Shown piece by piece: positions 21,319 to 33,636 of a stretch of 64,000 bases of DNA. How positions within the stretch are numbered: position 1 is the first letter of the stretch; each line of letters opens with the position of its first letter. This DNA comes from Ophioceras dolichostomum. Taxonomy: Eukaryota; Ascomycota; Sordariomycetes; Magnaporthales; Ophioceraceae. Made by a program: the position numbers and the translations under genes. Under the pieces are notes generated by a model that had not been told where the DNA came from, did no database searches, and saw only the letters and a program-made list of their open reading frames with translations. The stretch spans positions 38,656 through 102,655 of the forward strand of contig PYST01000121.1 of NCBI GenBank assembly GCA_003049485.1, given 5' to 3'.

Positions 21319-23318
21319 CACAGACACGCAGGAATCACACGGCTTTGCCTGTCGAGCCGGGCCTCTTTGGATCAGCCGCTGGTCTACGAGTTGGCAGCGT
21401 GTTTTTCCCTGCTAAATCCATGAACATTGATTTTTGGTAGTTGAAGGTGTTGGTATTTTCATGCCTAACTTACGCTGGCAACGAAAATCCCGCAAGTATG
21501 AAGAGCCTCATCCTATTAGACATCACCTCTGGTTCACTGACTGACCTTACTACCGTGACCTGCTAGGCACAATAGCTTGCATCTAGAATTGGTCAAACGA
21601 ACTCCCCTCCGAGGGACTCGATGGATATATTACCCCTGGATATCGAAGGCGTCAATCGGTCTCCCGGCTTCAGTCTTAGATAAACAGCCGGGGAGCTATG
21701 GGAAACTACCTAGGCGCCCCATGGAGGGTCCATAAACCGATTTCAAAATGTTCAGTTTTTGATTTTATTTTCTTCGACAAAATGATTACGAAATGCCAAC
21801 CGTTCGGGGAAATAAAAAGCAAAACGTTCTGAAAAAAAATGGGTTTAAAAATATTGTGGGAAGGCATTAAACCAGGTTTTCATTTCCTATATGTTCAGAA
21901 TTTAAGTGGGCGATCTCGTGGAGTGGGCAAAGGCGGCTAGGTAAGTAAGGTATTGTGCGTTCGTCCACCCCTTATAGTCTTATAGCCCTATATAAAGAAG
22001 CACTTTGGTAATCGAACTTCGAGTTAAGATGAGTATCTTTACTCCAGCTTTGAGAGAACTCCCCATGCTACGATGTCGAGCGGCATCGAGAAACTGAATG
22101 GGGTCAGTGAACGTCCGATGCCTCTCTGAGTCCACTCACCAACGGCAGTAGGGGGTGGGGTTGCCAGTAGATGGAGACTACTAAGTAGTACTTCCTAATA
22201 AGAGAACTAGCATGGTGTGATATGACGATAATGCCATGCCGACTACCGCAACGCTCATGATGTGTTACAACGTTGGGAGTCGTGGGAAGCCACTGGCCGT
22301 AAACCCCGAAACTCGAGCCCAGTTCCAGTACTTGTAACCTGCTTAGCTACGCTCAAGTCTATGGGCCCGGTCGTATTACTTCTGCTCTGGCTCTCAGACT
22401 GGGTCCTCGGATGGAAATAGCTGTTGGGAGTCAAGCAAGCAAAACTGCCCGAGGCCAGGGCGAGGCCGGGGCACCGAGCTAAGGGTCTGATATTTTCTAG
22501 GGCCTTGCCCCTAGATACCTCAAACTGCTAAATGCACAAGACTATGGATTCACGTTAAAAACTCATCGCGTTTTCTTTCCTGAAGCGGGGCCTTTTTCTC
22601 ATCAGAAGGAGCGAAAGCAAACAACACCTACCACTTCCATATGAGCAAACTTCTAGGACATCCCCTTAAGCATAGGCATGTTTACACAACTTATAGTTAC
22701 CTGGTTTTATTATTAGCAACACGATGTTTATGAGAGGCGAGCATAGAGGGTTCGGGACAGAATCCGAATAGAGGCATCTTTGTGTTATTCGGCCTTGTAG
22801 CTACCTAAGTCGAAGCACGTTCCTCCGAGATTGGCTACCGTACAGGGGCGGAGAAGGGCGCAAAGCCCACGGAGAAGAGAATCGAAAGGGTTCCATCCCA
22901 CAGCCGAGAAGACAGAGGAATAGAGGAGATGGTCAGAACGGAGAGAAGGAAGAAATTCATCGCCAGCTCGGAATCACACTGAGAGAAGAAAGGCGCAGTT
23001 TGAGAGAGAGAGAGCCTTAGAGGCGCAGAAATGGGCAACACGAGGTATCAGATGATCAGAATCGAGAGATCAGAGGAAATATTGCTTTGGCTAAAGGGTA
23101 CAGAATTAAAAGGACACATATGAAATAACTGAGGGGGAATCAAAGAAGAGAAGGAAAAATGGAAAACGGTGGAGGGAGTAGAACCAAACCACTTGGTTCA
23201 GCTCGGCGATCACAAAAGGAAAAAAGAGGTCGGTCAGACCATCCCGAAACAGAACGAGGCTAGGTGGGAAAAGGACCAAGAATTAACGAGAAAAGAAACA
23301 CCCGGACACCACCCCGCT

Positions 23319-25992
23319 TTAGTAGGGCGAGTCGACGATATCGTCCCTGCCCAACTTGTACCGCCCACTATCCCGCGTGCCGATCCGACCAGACGACCTG
23401 TGCGGCGTCGCCCCGCCGACGCCCAACCCGGCGATGCTCTCGCGCGTGGGCCGCTTGAGCGTCTTGTTGTCGACCATGTTGACCTCGTGGGGCAGCGCCA
23501 TGATGATGTTCTTGTCGCTGCCGTACTTGAAGTCGTCGGCTTTCACCTCGTCCGAGTACCGCTTGATCATGTACGGCGCCTTGACGCGATTGAGCACCTT
23601 CTTGAGGTTCCACTCCACGACGTAAGGGCCCGTGGCCGTGATGATGTTGGTCTCCTCGGCCCCTGCGCCCGTGTTGAACTTGGCGGGCGTGAAGGATACG
23701 CCTTTTCCGGTCTCGTGGGCGAACTGCGCGACGTGCTCAGGCGTCAGGGCGAGGCGGCGCGGTTGGGGCTTCTTGTCCGCCGCGAACGACTTCTCGAACC
23801 CGAGCTTGCCCGGGTTCTTCTCGTCGCCCTTCTGCAGCGCATCGATGAGCAGGAGGTAGGTGCGGCAGGTGGCGAGCACCCAGCGGCCGTCGGCCGAGAC
23901 GTCGAGGCCGATGATGTACTCGCCCAGCGCGGGGATGTGGGTCTTCGCGTTTTTGCCTAGCTTGTCGAAGAGGCGGATGTCGCCCTTGTTAGAGGCGACG
24001 GCGATGTAGCCCTTCTCGGTGGTGGCGATGGACGAGAACTCGTTCTTGGACTGGTACTGCTTGAGCTGACTCTCGTCCAGCTTCGAGCCTGCGAGGCGCG
24101 GGTCGATGCGGTAGAGCGCGTTGCGCGAGATGCCAAGGAAGGTGGGTTCATGAGTCGTCTGGGCGAACTTGTTCAGGGGCGCAAAAGTAACGACGGGGAT
24201 GTCATCGTGGACCTTCCACTCGTCGACGACCTTGCCGTACTCCAGGTCCATTCGGAACAGCTTGTTGGGATCCGTGTCGTTCTGCAAGATCATGTCGCGG
24301 TCCTCGTTGTGCAGCATCACCTTCTTCGGGCTGAACAAGGCGCCATTCTTGGTGGCTACTTTTGAGATATTGGTGGAAAACTCCATCTTGTTGTTCGGTG
24401 TGTGCTTGAACACGCCGATTTGCGAACCGCGCACCACGAACGACCGGTCATGCTTGTAGCCGACGGCCAGAGCCGAGTTGGATACGGCGCTCTTCCCTTT
24501 GACATCGACATCGTCCTGAGACTCGTCGCTATCATAGTGCTCACTGGCAGGCGCGTCATCCTCCTCATCCTCCTCTTCGTCGACTTCCTCCTCCTCCTTC
24601 TCCTCCTGATCGGCAGCATCGGAGTCCTTCATGTTGAGGTCGGCGAAGGCGCCGGTAACATACTCACGCTCCTTGTCCTTAATCTTGCTCCACTTGAGCT
24701 CGTTGGCCTGCTCCCAGAGCGCCTGAAGAAGGCCCTGTGAGAAACGGTCCAGAGTTGCCCGGTCCTTGAAGCGGATGAGCCACGAATAAGCGCCGCCGCC
24801 GGGGGTGAACTGGTTGAAGATGAAAGAGAGGAATTCGTGATTGAAGACGGGGTTCATGTCCGCAGTGATTGGGACGCCCAGCCAGTCGCGGTCGGCACTG
24901 GAAATCTTCAGCCAGTACTCCCAATCTCCAACCTCGGTCACCGTCGCGGTGACGGAATCATCCTGCTGGAGGAACGCTGCTGAAGGGAAGTCGAAGAAGT
25001 GAAGCTCGCCGACCTCGGCGGCAAGGATTTCTCGGGCCTTAGGGTGGAGGGCCGATTTTGGTGGGGAGGTGCTCGTCGCCTTGCCTTCGTTCCTGCCGGG
25101 GGTTACTTGCGGAGAGGGCGACGAGCTGGAGCGGGGTGTACGCGCGCGCTTTGCGCTGGTATTGGCGATTCCTCTGTTGGAAAACATCGAGTCTGAGGAT
25201 TCGATCGAGCGCGTGAGGGTCGGGCTGTGCAATGGGCTGGCGGGCGGGATAGGCTGTTTGTCAAACTCGAAAGCCTGCAGATCCTCGTCGGTGGCAGTAG
25301 TGTGCGGCTTGCGATACTTGCGCTCGTACTGGCACTCACGGGCGATCTTGACGAAGCGATCGATTTGAGAAGGCTGGGCCGAACGGTCGCAAACGAACTC
25401 GTAGACGTCACCGGCGTCGCCGCTCAGATCGCGCCAGCAGAGCACCTTCTCCGAGCCCTCGCGGTTCTCGACGCGGAAGTGGAGGTCGGCGTCGAGCAGG
25501 AAGGTCTTCTCGTCTCGTTCAGAACCGAGCGCGTCAATCTCAGCGTCCTCGCCTTCCTCCTCGGCTAGTAGCTCGGCCTCTCCTTCCTCGAACACACGTT
25601 GTACCACAAGCTGGTAGTGGAATTCTTGGGCAGTCCTGCGGATGCGCGCGGCACAGTCCCGGAAGATGAGCTCGGAGTATCCCTTGGGCGAGAGCGGTCG
25701 GACGAGGTACAGCTGTCCTTGGGGGAGCTCGATCATAGACTCCTGGCTACTAGAGCCGAAAATGAGCTTGGCGGCTGTTTACGGCGGGGTTCTTTGTCAG
25801 TCGAATGTTTCTCTGACCTCGACTTGCTTTGCCTGAGGAATGCCGTTGAAGACTGGAGGTGATTGTAGGAAGCACTGGGCAGATGACGTTACCACTAGGG
25901 TGGCGATTCAAGCTGCCGCGTGCTTGCTGAGCTTTCTTGCTGTGTTAAGAAATGAGGGGTACCTAGGACTGACCGTTGCGCACCAAGAACAT
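23319..25992 (-). CDS. VID27: Vid27 family protein (vacuolar import and degradation 27 homologue)
   Basis: An 824-residue cytosolic protein of the Vid27 family, named from yeast glucose-induced vacuolar degradation of fructose-1,6-bisphosphatase; its biochemical role is still unclear. I infer a 19-base first exon (25992-25974, MFLVRN plus one base), a 199-base intron with donor GTCAGT, then exon 2 from 25774 to 23319. The join reads MFLVRNAAKLIFGSSSQESM, matching the short N-terminus conserved in this family. The body has an N-terminal lipid/PH-like region with ELPQGQLYLVRPLSPKGYS, a second PH-like part (LPSAAFLQQDDSV, DWEYWLKISSADRDWLGVPI), a long acidic linker (EEKEEEEVDEEEDEEDDAPA), and a C-terminal beta-propeller-like half (VRGSQIGVFKHT to the end) typical of Vid27. 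The gene looks intact. Confidence 0.93.
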
Positions 25993-26651
25993 TGTTGTTG
26001 CGGCTGTGCTTTCAGGTTGCTTTCAGGTGTTCCGAGACTGCTTGTGTTCTGTAAGAAGCTGTTTGATGGTTTGGTGCTCTTGAAGTTGAAGGCCGGGGAA
26101 GGAAAAAAAAAAAAAACTAGATATTTATTGACGCGAGAGAAGGCGCGAGCGCGGTGGATGAGGGAGGGTAAACTCAAGGCAGCAACAGCCTGATTGTGCT
26201 CCGACAAAACAAAGCTTGTCTTAACAAAGCTCGAACTGCGTCATAATAAAATTGGTGTTGACCTTTGGATGATGGCGGGGTGCTAATCGGTGGCGTCAGC
26301 AGGGGGGCCTTTATGGCTGCACCGCCACACGCCACTCGGCATCCAATCCTTCCTGTCCCTCATTTGTTTCTGCCTTTGTCCCATTGGTTGCCCTACCACA
26401 AGCACTGCAGGTCTTTCACAGCGTGTTGACTCACAGCGATGAGTGCTGTCGTTGTCCGTGACGTTTTCTTTGCTGCATGTGTTTCACAGTGGGCAACGCT
26501 TTTCACTGAATTGTGTTGTATGTACATACATCGGAAATTTTGTTATGTCAATCTGTTGCGCGGTGCCAAGTCTGTATCGATAAGCCAGGCCTGTGGTTTC
26601 CCAACTCCCCTGAACTGGCGTTTCCCAGATCGTGTCATCATACGTGGTGGA
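25993..26651. other. intergenic between VID27 and prenylcysteine oxidase genes
   Basis: 659 bases holding the VID27 promoter and the 3' flank of the next minus-strand gene. An A run at 26103-26116 is the only notable low-complexity element. No gene seen. Confidence 0.4.
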
Positions 26652-28778
26652 TTAGAGTTCTTGAATCCTCCTCTCCTGTGCCTTCTCATTCCCGCTTCCT
26701 CCCAGGACCGCCTGGTCTTTGTCGTCCTGGCCGATCACAGTTTGCGGCTTATCCTTTGCTCCCAGCTCAATGAGATCGTTGGCAACGAGCCTAGCGACGT
26801 TCTTTCCCATCAACGCGCTCGTCTCCATTGTCGAGATGAAGCTCTCAATACCGGACGTGTACCACAGACCGTCGCCCACAACTGGGTCCTGGAATGTGAC
26901 CCGAGGTAACGCCTTGGGATAGGAGTGAAACACATGCGGGTAGAACCAGGATATCGGATCCACAGCACCTGCATCTGTTGCTTCATCGGACTTCTGTCCC
27001 TGCTCTACCTTGGAGGTGAACGTGTCCGGCACGTCCACGCCGAGTAGCGAAGACAGGAACTCGGATGTGACCTTTTCAGGGGAGAAAATCTTGTACAGGA
27101 ACTCATCGCGGCCTGTCTTCGGATTCGTGATGGACCGAAGCGTGCTGATGGAGAAGAATCCGGCGCTGCCTGCACCGGAAACACCCGAGGAGGCGTCATC
27201 ATCAGGGCCCAAGGTCGTCAGCACGGTCGTCGGGGTCCTAGTCCCGGCAGGTAGATTGAAGAATGCGGCGCTAAGGCGGAATGGCGATGTGAACAGCGTG
27301 ACGTGCAGGGTTACGTATGGAATCTCCTCCACTTCTTGTAGAAGAACCCCGTCTGAAACCTTGATCTTGCTGTACTGATAGGGGTTCGCGATGATGACAT
27401 GATCGAAGGCCACAGGCTCCGTAACCTCGGTGGTCTCATCCACCGAGGCCGGGACGGTGGACTTGGTTGTCAGGATGTACTTCGGCCGAGACTCGCCGGT
27501 AGCAGCACCATCACTCGGCTGAAGTGCAATGTGCGTCACCGTGGTGTTGAGCTGGAGAGATGCCCCTGTCTTTCTAACCATCGCGTCGAAAATCTGCCAG
27601 TTTCCGCCGTCGACTTGCGTTGCGCCTTCAGGGGCGAGCGCGACCTGGGAGCGAAAGGTCAGACGTGGAAAAGAAGAGGAGCCAACTTGACTGGTACATT
27701 GACATGTTTCTCACCATGGTATCCAAGCCATGAATTTTGGCTAGGTTTGATGCATAGTTGACACGTGTGCTGGCTTGGATGATGTCGTGGGAGAAGAGAC
27801 CGTCGATCTATGTCTTGTTAGAAGTTGACCACGGCTGGGGCTTCTAGCGTCCGGATTGTGGTGTGGGAGGCTAAGGAGGGTGGGGCAGACCTGATTCAAA
27901 GCGAGAAACTGCTCGCCCGTCAAGCCCGTGATATACGTCAAGTTGAGTTCGTAGGCGATCGTCGTGAGAGACCGGAATGGGAAGTTTGGCGGCTCATATA
28001 GCTTCAAAAAGGTGTCGATAGTCTTCTGCATCAGCTTCTGAGCGTGATATGGAGCAAGCCCGTACTTCCAGAACAGCTTTGCGAGGTTCCACCAGCCCCA
28101 GGAGTTGTCGTCCTGTTGATAGATAAAATTGTATCCATCCCAGACCCCAAGCAAACCCGCTTCGTCGCTCCCGGGATCTCTGAGGGGAAGGTTGAACTCC
28201 TTTACGGCGTCAGAGAGGATATAGTTGATGTCGACGAAGATGGATGCACCAAGCTCGGCACGCAAGCTGGGATCATCGTACGGGTTGACAGTAAGAGTGC
28301 GGCCACCGATACGGGGGGTCTTCTCGAAGAGGGTGATGTTGACTGACAGGCCCTCCTCGGCGGAGAACTTGTGGAGATGGTATGTTGCCGATGAACCGGC
28401 AGCACCGGCCCCTAAACTTGGGTATCAGCGTGGACCTCTCACGTTGAACTACTCCGGGATCTGCTTTGGAACGGGCTCTTGCTCCAGCCATCTCATAGCC
28501 ACGGAAAAAAGATGTAATAGCGGAAAGATCACGAATCCTGAATGCTCGTTGCAGGGCGGGTCCACGTGAATCAAAAACACGGATCGAACGAGCTACCGTA
28601 GATTCCTTATTTCTTCTCGGTGCGAGACGAGCATAGCGTGGATCTTGTACAAGTAAAGATGAGAGAAGGACTGACCTATAATTGCGACCTGGCGGGTGGC
28701 CGTTGTGTCTTGCACTAGCGCTTCAGCCCTGCAGAGCAGGCCAAGGACGGCAATCACCGAGGTCCAAGGGAGCCTCAT
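26652..28778 (-). CDS. prenylcysteine oxidase/lyase (secretory, FAD-dependent)
   Basis: Cleaves the thioether of farnesyl- or geranylgeranyl-cysteine released during turnover of prenylated proteins, in the vacuole/lysosome-like lumen. Exons on the minus strand are 28778-28676, 28411-27891, 27807-27715 and 27644-26652 (569 residues); all joins keep frame. Residues 1-21 (MRLPWTSVIAVLGLLCRAEA) form a signal peptide. The FAD dinucleotide motif is VAIIGAGAAGSSATYHL, created across intron 1, followed by TLFEKTPRIGGRT, which completes the Rossmann signature. The core reads IFVDINYILSDAVKEFNLPL, IDGLFSHDIIQASTRVNYA, ALAPEGATQVDGGNWQIF and SWFYPHVFHSYPKALPRVTF, all typical of the family, and ends with GLWYTSGIESFISTMETSAL. 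The first intron is long (264 bases). The donor of intron 2 is a weak GTCTGC. The gene appears intact. Confidence 0.92.
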
Positions 28779-29456
28779 GGTGTTGAATGTCTCAGACTAA
28801 GGAGATAAGGCCCTGTTCTTTCCATGTTAGGTAAAGGTGAATTTTATATACCGGGATGCGTTCGCGTCCAATACAATTTTCGCTGAGAGATTGGGTCCCT
28901 TACTTTCCAGGAATAGGTACACTAGGTCGAGAGCTGGCTGCAAGGGATGGCGGCGGCGTGTTTTCCGCATTCAAGCTTCACACAGGTCTGGAAATCTCAC
29001 ACAGACAAGCCACTAAATGATGCCTCGGATAGCGAAAGGCACGCTGTAGATGTTTACCTTGATGACACGCAAGGAGTAAGGATTCCGGTGATGCCGGTCG
29101 CAGCACTGCGGCGCCGCGCAATGCCCATGGCGTGAGTGGCATGGCGACGGTGATGACCGCCTGAAGTATTTGATACGAGTGACATGGAGTGCTACAGATA
29201 CTAGCAGGGTCGTGAGGTACTCTGCATCTGCAGCTGGAGAGCAAGCTCATTGGTCAAAGCTTCACGGCCCCTGTCACCGCCTTCGGCCAGGTACCATGGA
29301 GGGCAGGCAGCACAAAAAAAGTTGTCCCCGCATCAGCCAACATCCACATCACAAGCTCTAGAAAACCGCGACACACCAGCGCAAAGCATCGACCGCAAAC
29401 CTCCTGCCAAGTCTCGAGCATCTCCAGCACCTCACCCGACGAGCGAGTCACAAGCG
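28779..29456. promoter_or_regulatory. divergent upstream region, prenylcysteine oxidase / CCT6
   Basis: 678 bases between two divergent start codons. No additional gene is evident and no specific factor site is recognised with confidence. Confidence 0.4.
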
Positions 29457-31397
29457 ATGTCTGCTGCGCAGCTTCTCAACCCCAAGGCCGAATCAAGGGT
29501 AGGAGTTTGTTTGTTCTGCCCCGCACGCCTCCCTTTGGAAATTGGCTGACCCTCTCGACAGCGGCGGGGCGAGGCTCTGAAAGTAAACATCAGCGCGGGC
29601 GAAGGACTTCAAGATGTCCTCAAATCGAACCTTGGCCCCTATGGGACGATCAAGATGTATGGAACAGTCCGCCTCTCGCCGATACGGTATTGACTGCCAG
29701 ATGCTGACCGAAGAGCAGGCTTGTGGACGGGTCGGGACAGATCAAGCTCACAAAGGACGGAAACGTCCTCCTTCGCGAGATGCAAATACAAAATCCTACC
29801 GCCGTCATGATTGCGCGAGCTGCGACCGCCCAGGACGACATCTGTGGCGATGGCACCACCTCGGTTGTGCTGCTCGTCGGCGAGCTGTTGAAGCAGGCCG
29901 AGCGCCACATCGCGGAGGGCCTGCACCCTAGGATCATCGCGGATGGATTTGAAATCGCCAAGAATGAGGCCCTAAAAGTCCGTTGCCCGATACAACAGCC
30001 AACAATAGGCTTCTTACCTCCCAGATGTGCACGACTGACAGGCCATATCGCCACAGTTCCTCGACAAGTTTCGGTTACCCAGGGACGTCGACCGAGAGCT
30101 CCTCTTGAGCGTTGCCCGGACATCTCTCGCGACGAAGTTGAACTCGACGCTCGCCAACAAGCTCACGCCCGATATCGTCGACGCTGTCCTTGCGATCTAC
30201 CAAGCGCCCGCCAAACCCGACCTGCACATGGTTGAAATCATGAAGATGCAACACCGGACGGCCTCAGACACCCAGCTCATCCGGGGTTTGGCTCTGGACC
30301 ACGGCGCCAGGCACCCAGATATGCCGAAGCGTCTCGAGAACGCATTCATCCTAACGCTCAACGTCGGCCTCGAGTACGAGAAATCGGAAATTAACTCTGG
30401 CTTCTTCTACTCCAGTGCTGAGCAGCGGGACAAGCTCGTCGAGAGCGAGCGGAGGCACGTGGACGCGAAGCTGAAGAAGATCGTGGAGCTCAAGAAGGAG
30501 GTGTGCGGCAACGATCCCAAGAAGAGCTTTGTGGTGGTCAACCAGAAAGGTATCGACCCCCTGTCGCTGGACGTGCTGGCCAAGAACGGCATCTTCGCGC
30601 TCCGCCGCGCCAAGCGCCGCAACATGGAGCGGCTGCAGCTCATCTGCGGTGGCGCGGCTCAGAACAGCGTCGAGGACCTGTCGCCCGACGTCCTGGGTTG
30701 GGCCGGCCTGGTCTACGAGCAGCAGCTCGGCGAGGAGAAGTTCACCTTCATCGAGGAGGTTAAGGACCCCAAGTCGGTCACGCTCCTGATCAAGGGCCCC
30801 AACGCGCACACCATCACGCAGATCACGGACGCGGTGCGCGACGGCCTGCGCAGCGTTTACAACACTATCGTCGACAAGAGCGTGGTCCCCGGTGGTGGCG
30901 CGTTCCAGGTCGCCTGCGCTGCGCACCTTCGTGGCGAAGCGTTCTCGAAGACAGTCAAGGGCAAGGGTAAATGGGGTGTCCAGGCCTTCGCGGACGCTTT
31001 GCTCATCATCCCCAAGACTCTGGCCGCCAACGCCGGTCTTGACATCCAAGAATCTCGTACGTGCTCTCCCTCCGTTCATCCAAGCGTACCCTTCTCACGC
31101 CTCTTCCTGTATTCTAATCGTTGCTCTAAACTAACAATTTATCCTTTTTCTATCTCAGTGGCCGCCCTTCAAGACGACCTTGCCGAGGGCAACGCTTTCG
31201 GTCTGGACCTCCAATCCGGCGGCACCATGGATCCCACTCTCGAAGGCGTTTATGACTCGTACCGTGTTCTGCGCAACTGCATCGGTTCTAGCGCGAGTAT
31301 CGCGTCAAACTTGCTGCTCTGCGACGAGATGCTCAAGGCGCGGCAGATGGGGAGACAAGGCGGCCCGGGTCCGGGGATGGATGGCCCGGAGTCGTAG
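29457..31397 (+). CDS. CCT6: chaperonin TRiC/CCT subunit zeta
   Basis: One of eight paralogous subunits of the cytosolic chaperonin that folds actin, tubulin and WD proteins using ATP. Exons are 29457-29498, 29562-29656, 29719-29977, 30057-31056 and 31159-31397 (544 residues, the usual CCT6 length); all four introns join in frame. The start [20 protein letters not shown] matches the CCT6 N-terminus, which distinguishes it from other subunits. ATP-site elements are [20 protein letters not shown], the conserved DGNVLL and GDGTTSVV (catalytic Asp), with [18 protein letters not shown] late in the chain. [15 protein letters not shown] and [20 protein letters not shown] are further subunit-zeta hallmarks. 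Two donors are non-consensus (GTATGG, GTCCGT), but frame continuity supports them. Confidence 0.96.
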
Positions 31398-31711
31398 ATA
31401 CACCGCCGATGCACCCCCGTTTCTCACATTAGATACCACTGTGTGAATGGATTAGATGGTCTGAAGGGCTTCCCATGGTACGACACAAAAGCTAAAATGT
31501 GAACAACGGAAATCGGTCTGTCTACCTAGGTAGTCATTCTGATGATGATGCGTGCTTGATGATATCATAGCTGCCGCAACGGCGGGCAGCAACTGTTGCC
31601 CCGCAGACCATGGGAAAAAAAAAATTACCCCACCAAAGCCCAAAGCTGCAAGTTTGCGCGCAGTGCACCACCAAACCAAAAAGAAAATCTAGACACGCCA
31701 CAGTAGACGCG
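31398..31711. other. short intergenic spacer CCT6 / PDCD2-like
   Basis: 314 bases between tandem genes, with one CCTAGGTAG motif near 31527 and an A run at 31615-31624. No gene seen. Confidence 0.4.
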
Positions 31712-33218
31712 ATGGCATCCTACGATAGCGATTCCGACGGAGGGGAGAAGGACTTCACGGAAACGGATGTTCTGCTCGGATACGCCTCATCAGATGCCGG
31801 CAACGAGACCGTGAGCCGTCTCGGCGGCCGTCCAGTATGCTCTAGATGCCCATGCCTACCAGGTCCCTCCTTTTGGAGAAGAGCTATTCTGATATGATAT
31901 CTATGGGATTTTGTTGCAGGACTGGTTCACTCCCAACAAGCCGCCAAGCGCCTCACTCGCGCGATGCAAGATCTGCAAGGACATCATGGTCCTCCTCTTA
32001 CAGCTGAACGGCGAGCTGCCGGACCGCTTCCCCGGCCACGAGAGGCGTCTGTACGTCTTCTCATGCAAGAAGAAGTCGTGCCGCAGAAAAGTCGGTGCGG
32101 TTCGCGCTGTCAGGGGCGTGCGCGTCGACCCTGGCGCCGTCGGCGCTGCTGCTGCCGCTGCCGCGGCGGCGGCGGCGATGAAGAACAAGGACGTGGAGGA
32201 GAGGCAAAAGAAGGCGGCTGCTGCTGCCCCGAAGCCGGCGACTAGTACAGGTCTTGGAGAGGCGCTGTTTGGCGTGAAGCCTGCTGGTGGGGGTGGGAGT
32301 GGTCCTGCGAACCCGTTTGCGTCTTCTGCGAATCCCTTCTCGAGCAAGCCACCATCACAGGCATCATCGTCCGCCGCCGCGAATCCATTTAGCAGCGCCA
32401 GCAAACCCAGCCCTAAAGAAGAGGAGGAACAATCGAGGCCGGCGGAGAAGCAGCAGCAGCCTGCGCCATCGTTATCACCATCCTCCAGCGACGCCCTCCC
32501 CGCGACATTCGCGGAGAAGCTCGCCCTCAACAACCCACAGGTCCCCTCCGGCCCGCCGCCGCCGTCAGAGCCCTGGCCGCCAGAGGCGGACCAGCCGGCG
32601 CCGTACCCCGTGTCATGGATCGCGGACGCGGAGTACGAGACGCTGGACCCGACGCCGCTGCCCAGCGTGCCTGCCACCGTGACGACCATGGACGTCGACG
32701 ACCACCCGTCTGGTGGCGGCTCATCATCTTCTGGAGGGAAGGAGGACAAGGAGGTGTTCGAGTCGACGATGGACGCGGCGTTCCAGAAGTTCGCGGACCG
32801 CGTAGGCCAGAACCCGGAGCAGGTGATCCGGTACGAGTTCGGCGGCGTGCCGCTGCTTTACAGCAGGGACGACGTTGTGGGGCGCGCTTTGTTTTCTGCC
32901 ACTGGTGCTGGTGCCGGCACGGGCGCGGAGAAGAAGGTCGTGGTGGCGGTGAGCTCTGGCCCGGGTGGTGGTGGTGGTGGTGGCATGCCGCCGTGCGGTA
33001 ACTGCGGCGCGGGACGCGTGTTCGAGGTGCAGCTTACTCCTAACGCCATCGCGGAGCTGGAGAGCGAGGAGGACGGACTGGACGGGATGGATTGGGGTAC
33101 GATTATTGTGGGCGTGTGCGAGCGGAACTGCCAGGAGAGGGGGGTGAAGGAGGGAGAGGCTGGGTATGTGGAGGAGTGGGCGGGTGTGCAGTGGGAGGAG
33201 CTGACGATGAAGAGATGA
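31712..33218 (+). CDS. TSR4: PDCD2/Tsr4-like protein, ribosomal protein uS5 chaperone family
   Basis: A 473-residue cytosolic protein of the PDCD2 family; yeast Tsr4 is a dedicated co-translational chaperone of Rps2/uS5 needed for 20S pre-rRNA maturation. Exons are 31712-31834 and 31920-33218, joining GGRP and DWFTPNKPPS. The N-terminal part has TDVLLGYAS and the metal-binding-like block ARCKICKDIMVLLLQLNGEL, then RRLYVFSCKKKSCRRK. A variable middle contains a poly-Ala tract and several NPF repeats. The C-terminal PDCD2_C domain includes QVIRYEFGGVPLLYSRDD, PPCGNCGAGRVFEVQLTPNA, WGTIIVGVCERNC and EWAGVQWEEL. The acidic start DSDSDGGEKDF is typical of fungal members. It lies directly downstream of CCT6 on the same strand with a 314-base gap. 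The family call is strong; the exact Tsr4 orthology is inferred. Confidence 0.9.
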
Positions 33219-33636
33219 TATTCGGCTGTGATACTGGGGGCATCCCATTGAGCCCTGGGCAATACATGTCTTGCTGTCGCTTGCAACTGTGGGTAGAACT
33301 CAAAAAGTCGACGCCGATAAACTGTGACATGCACAGGACCCATCATTCGAGGAGTAATGGGAGCGTCTCGACTTGGTACCTGTCCCCGACTGTCCTCTCG
33401 AGCATGGGAAAACGACGTTTGAGGGACAACATGGCAATTCTAACCGTGAAATTCGCGAGAATTCGTCATTCAACCTAAACGCCGTAGCTTTTTTGCCATA
33501 TTTAAATGCACCATGGCCCCAAACCGAGTAGTATCTGCCTCCCTGGCGGCCTTTTGACGCCTGAAGAGGCCACTCTGTGGAATCTGCCTGACCCCCCCAC
33601 TTATCCCATACATACAAACACGATAACTGCTCTCCT
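33219..33636. other. convergent spacer PDCD2-like / eIF3k
   Basis: 418 bases between converging genes, containing both 3' flanks. Nothing further seen. Confidence 0.4.

Larger units (their letters stand above)
18883..23318. other. 4.4-kb gene-poor, relatively AT-rich region
   Basis: Between the HET gene and VID27. Open frames are short (under 110 codons) and mostly lack start or splice support; one possible small gene is listed separately. It contains a CT microsatellite near 19822-19834, the N gap in poly-C, a tRNA-like A-box/B-box fragment at 21298-21318, and an A/T-rich stretch at about 21725-21900. Base composition drops visibly from the GC-rich genes on either side, as in old repeat-derived or RIP-affected DNA, but I cannot identify any transposon family. 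Confidence 0.45.
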
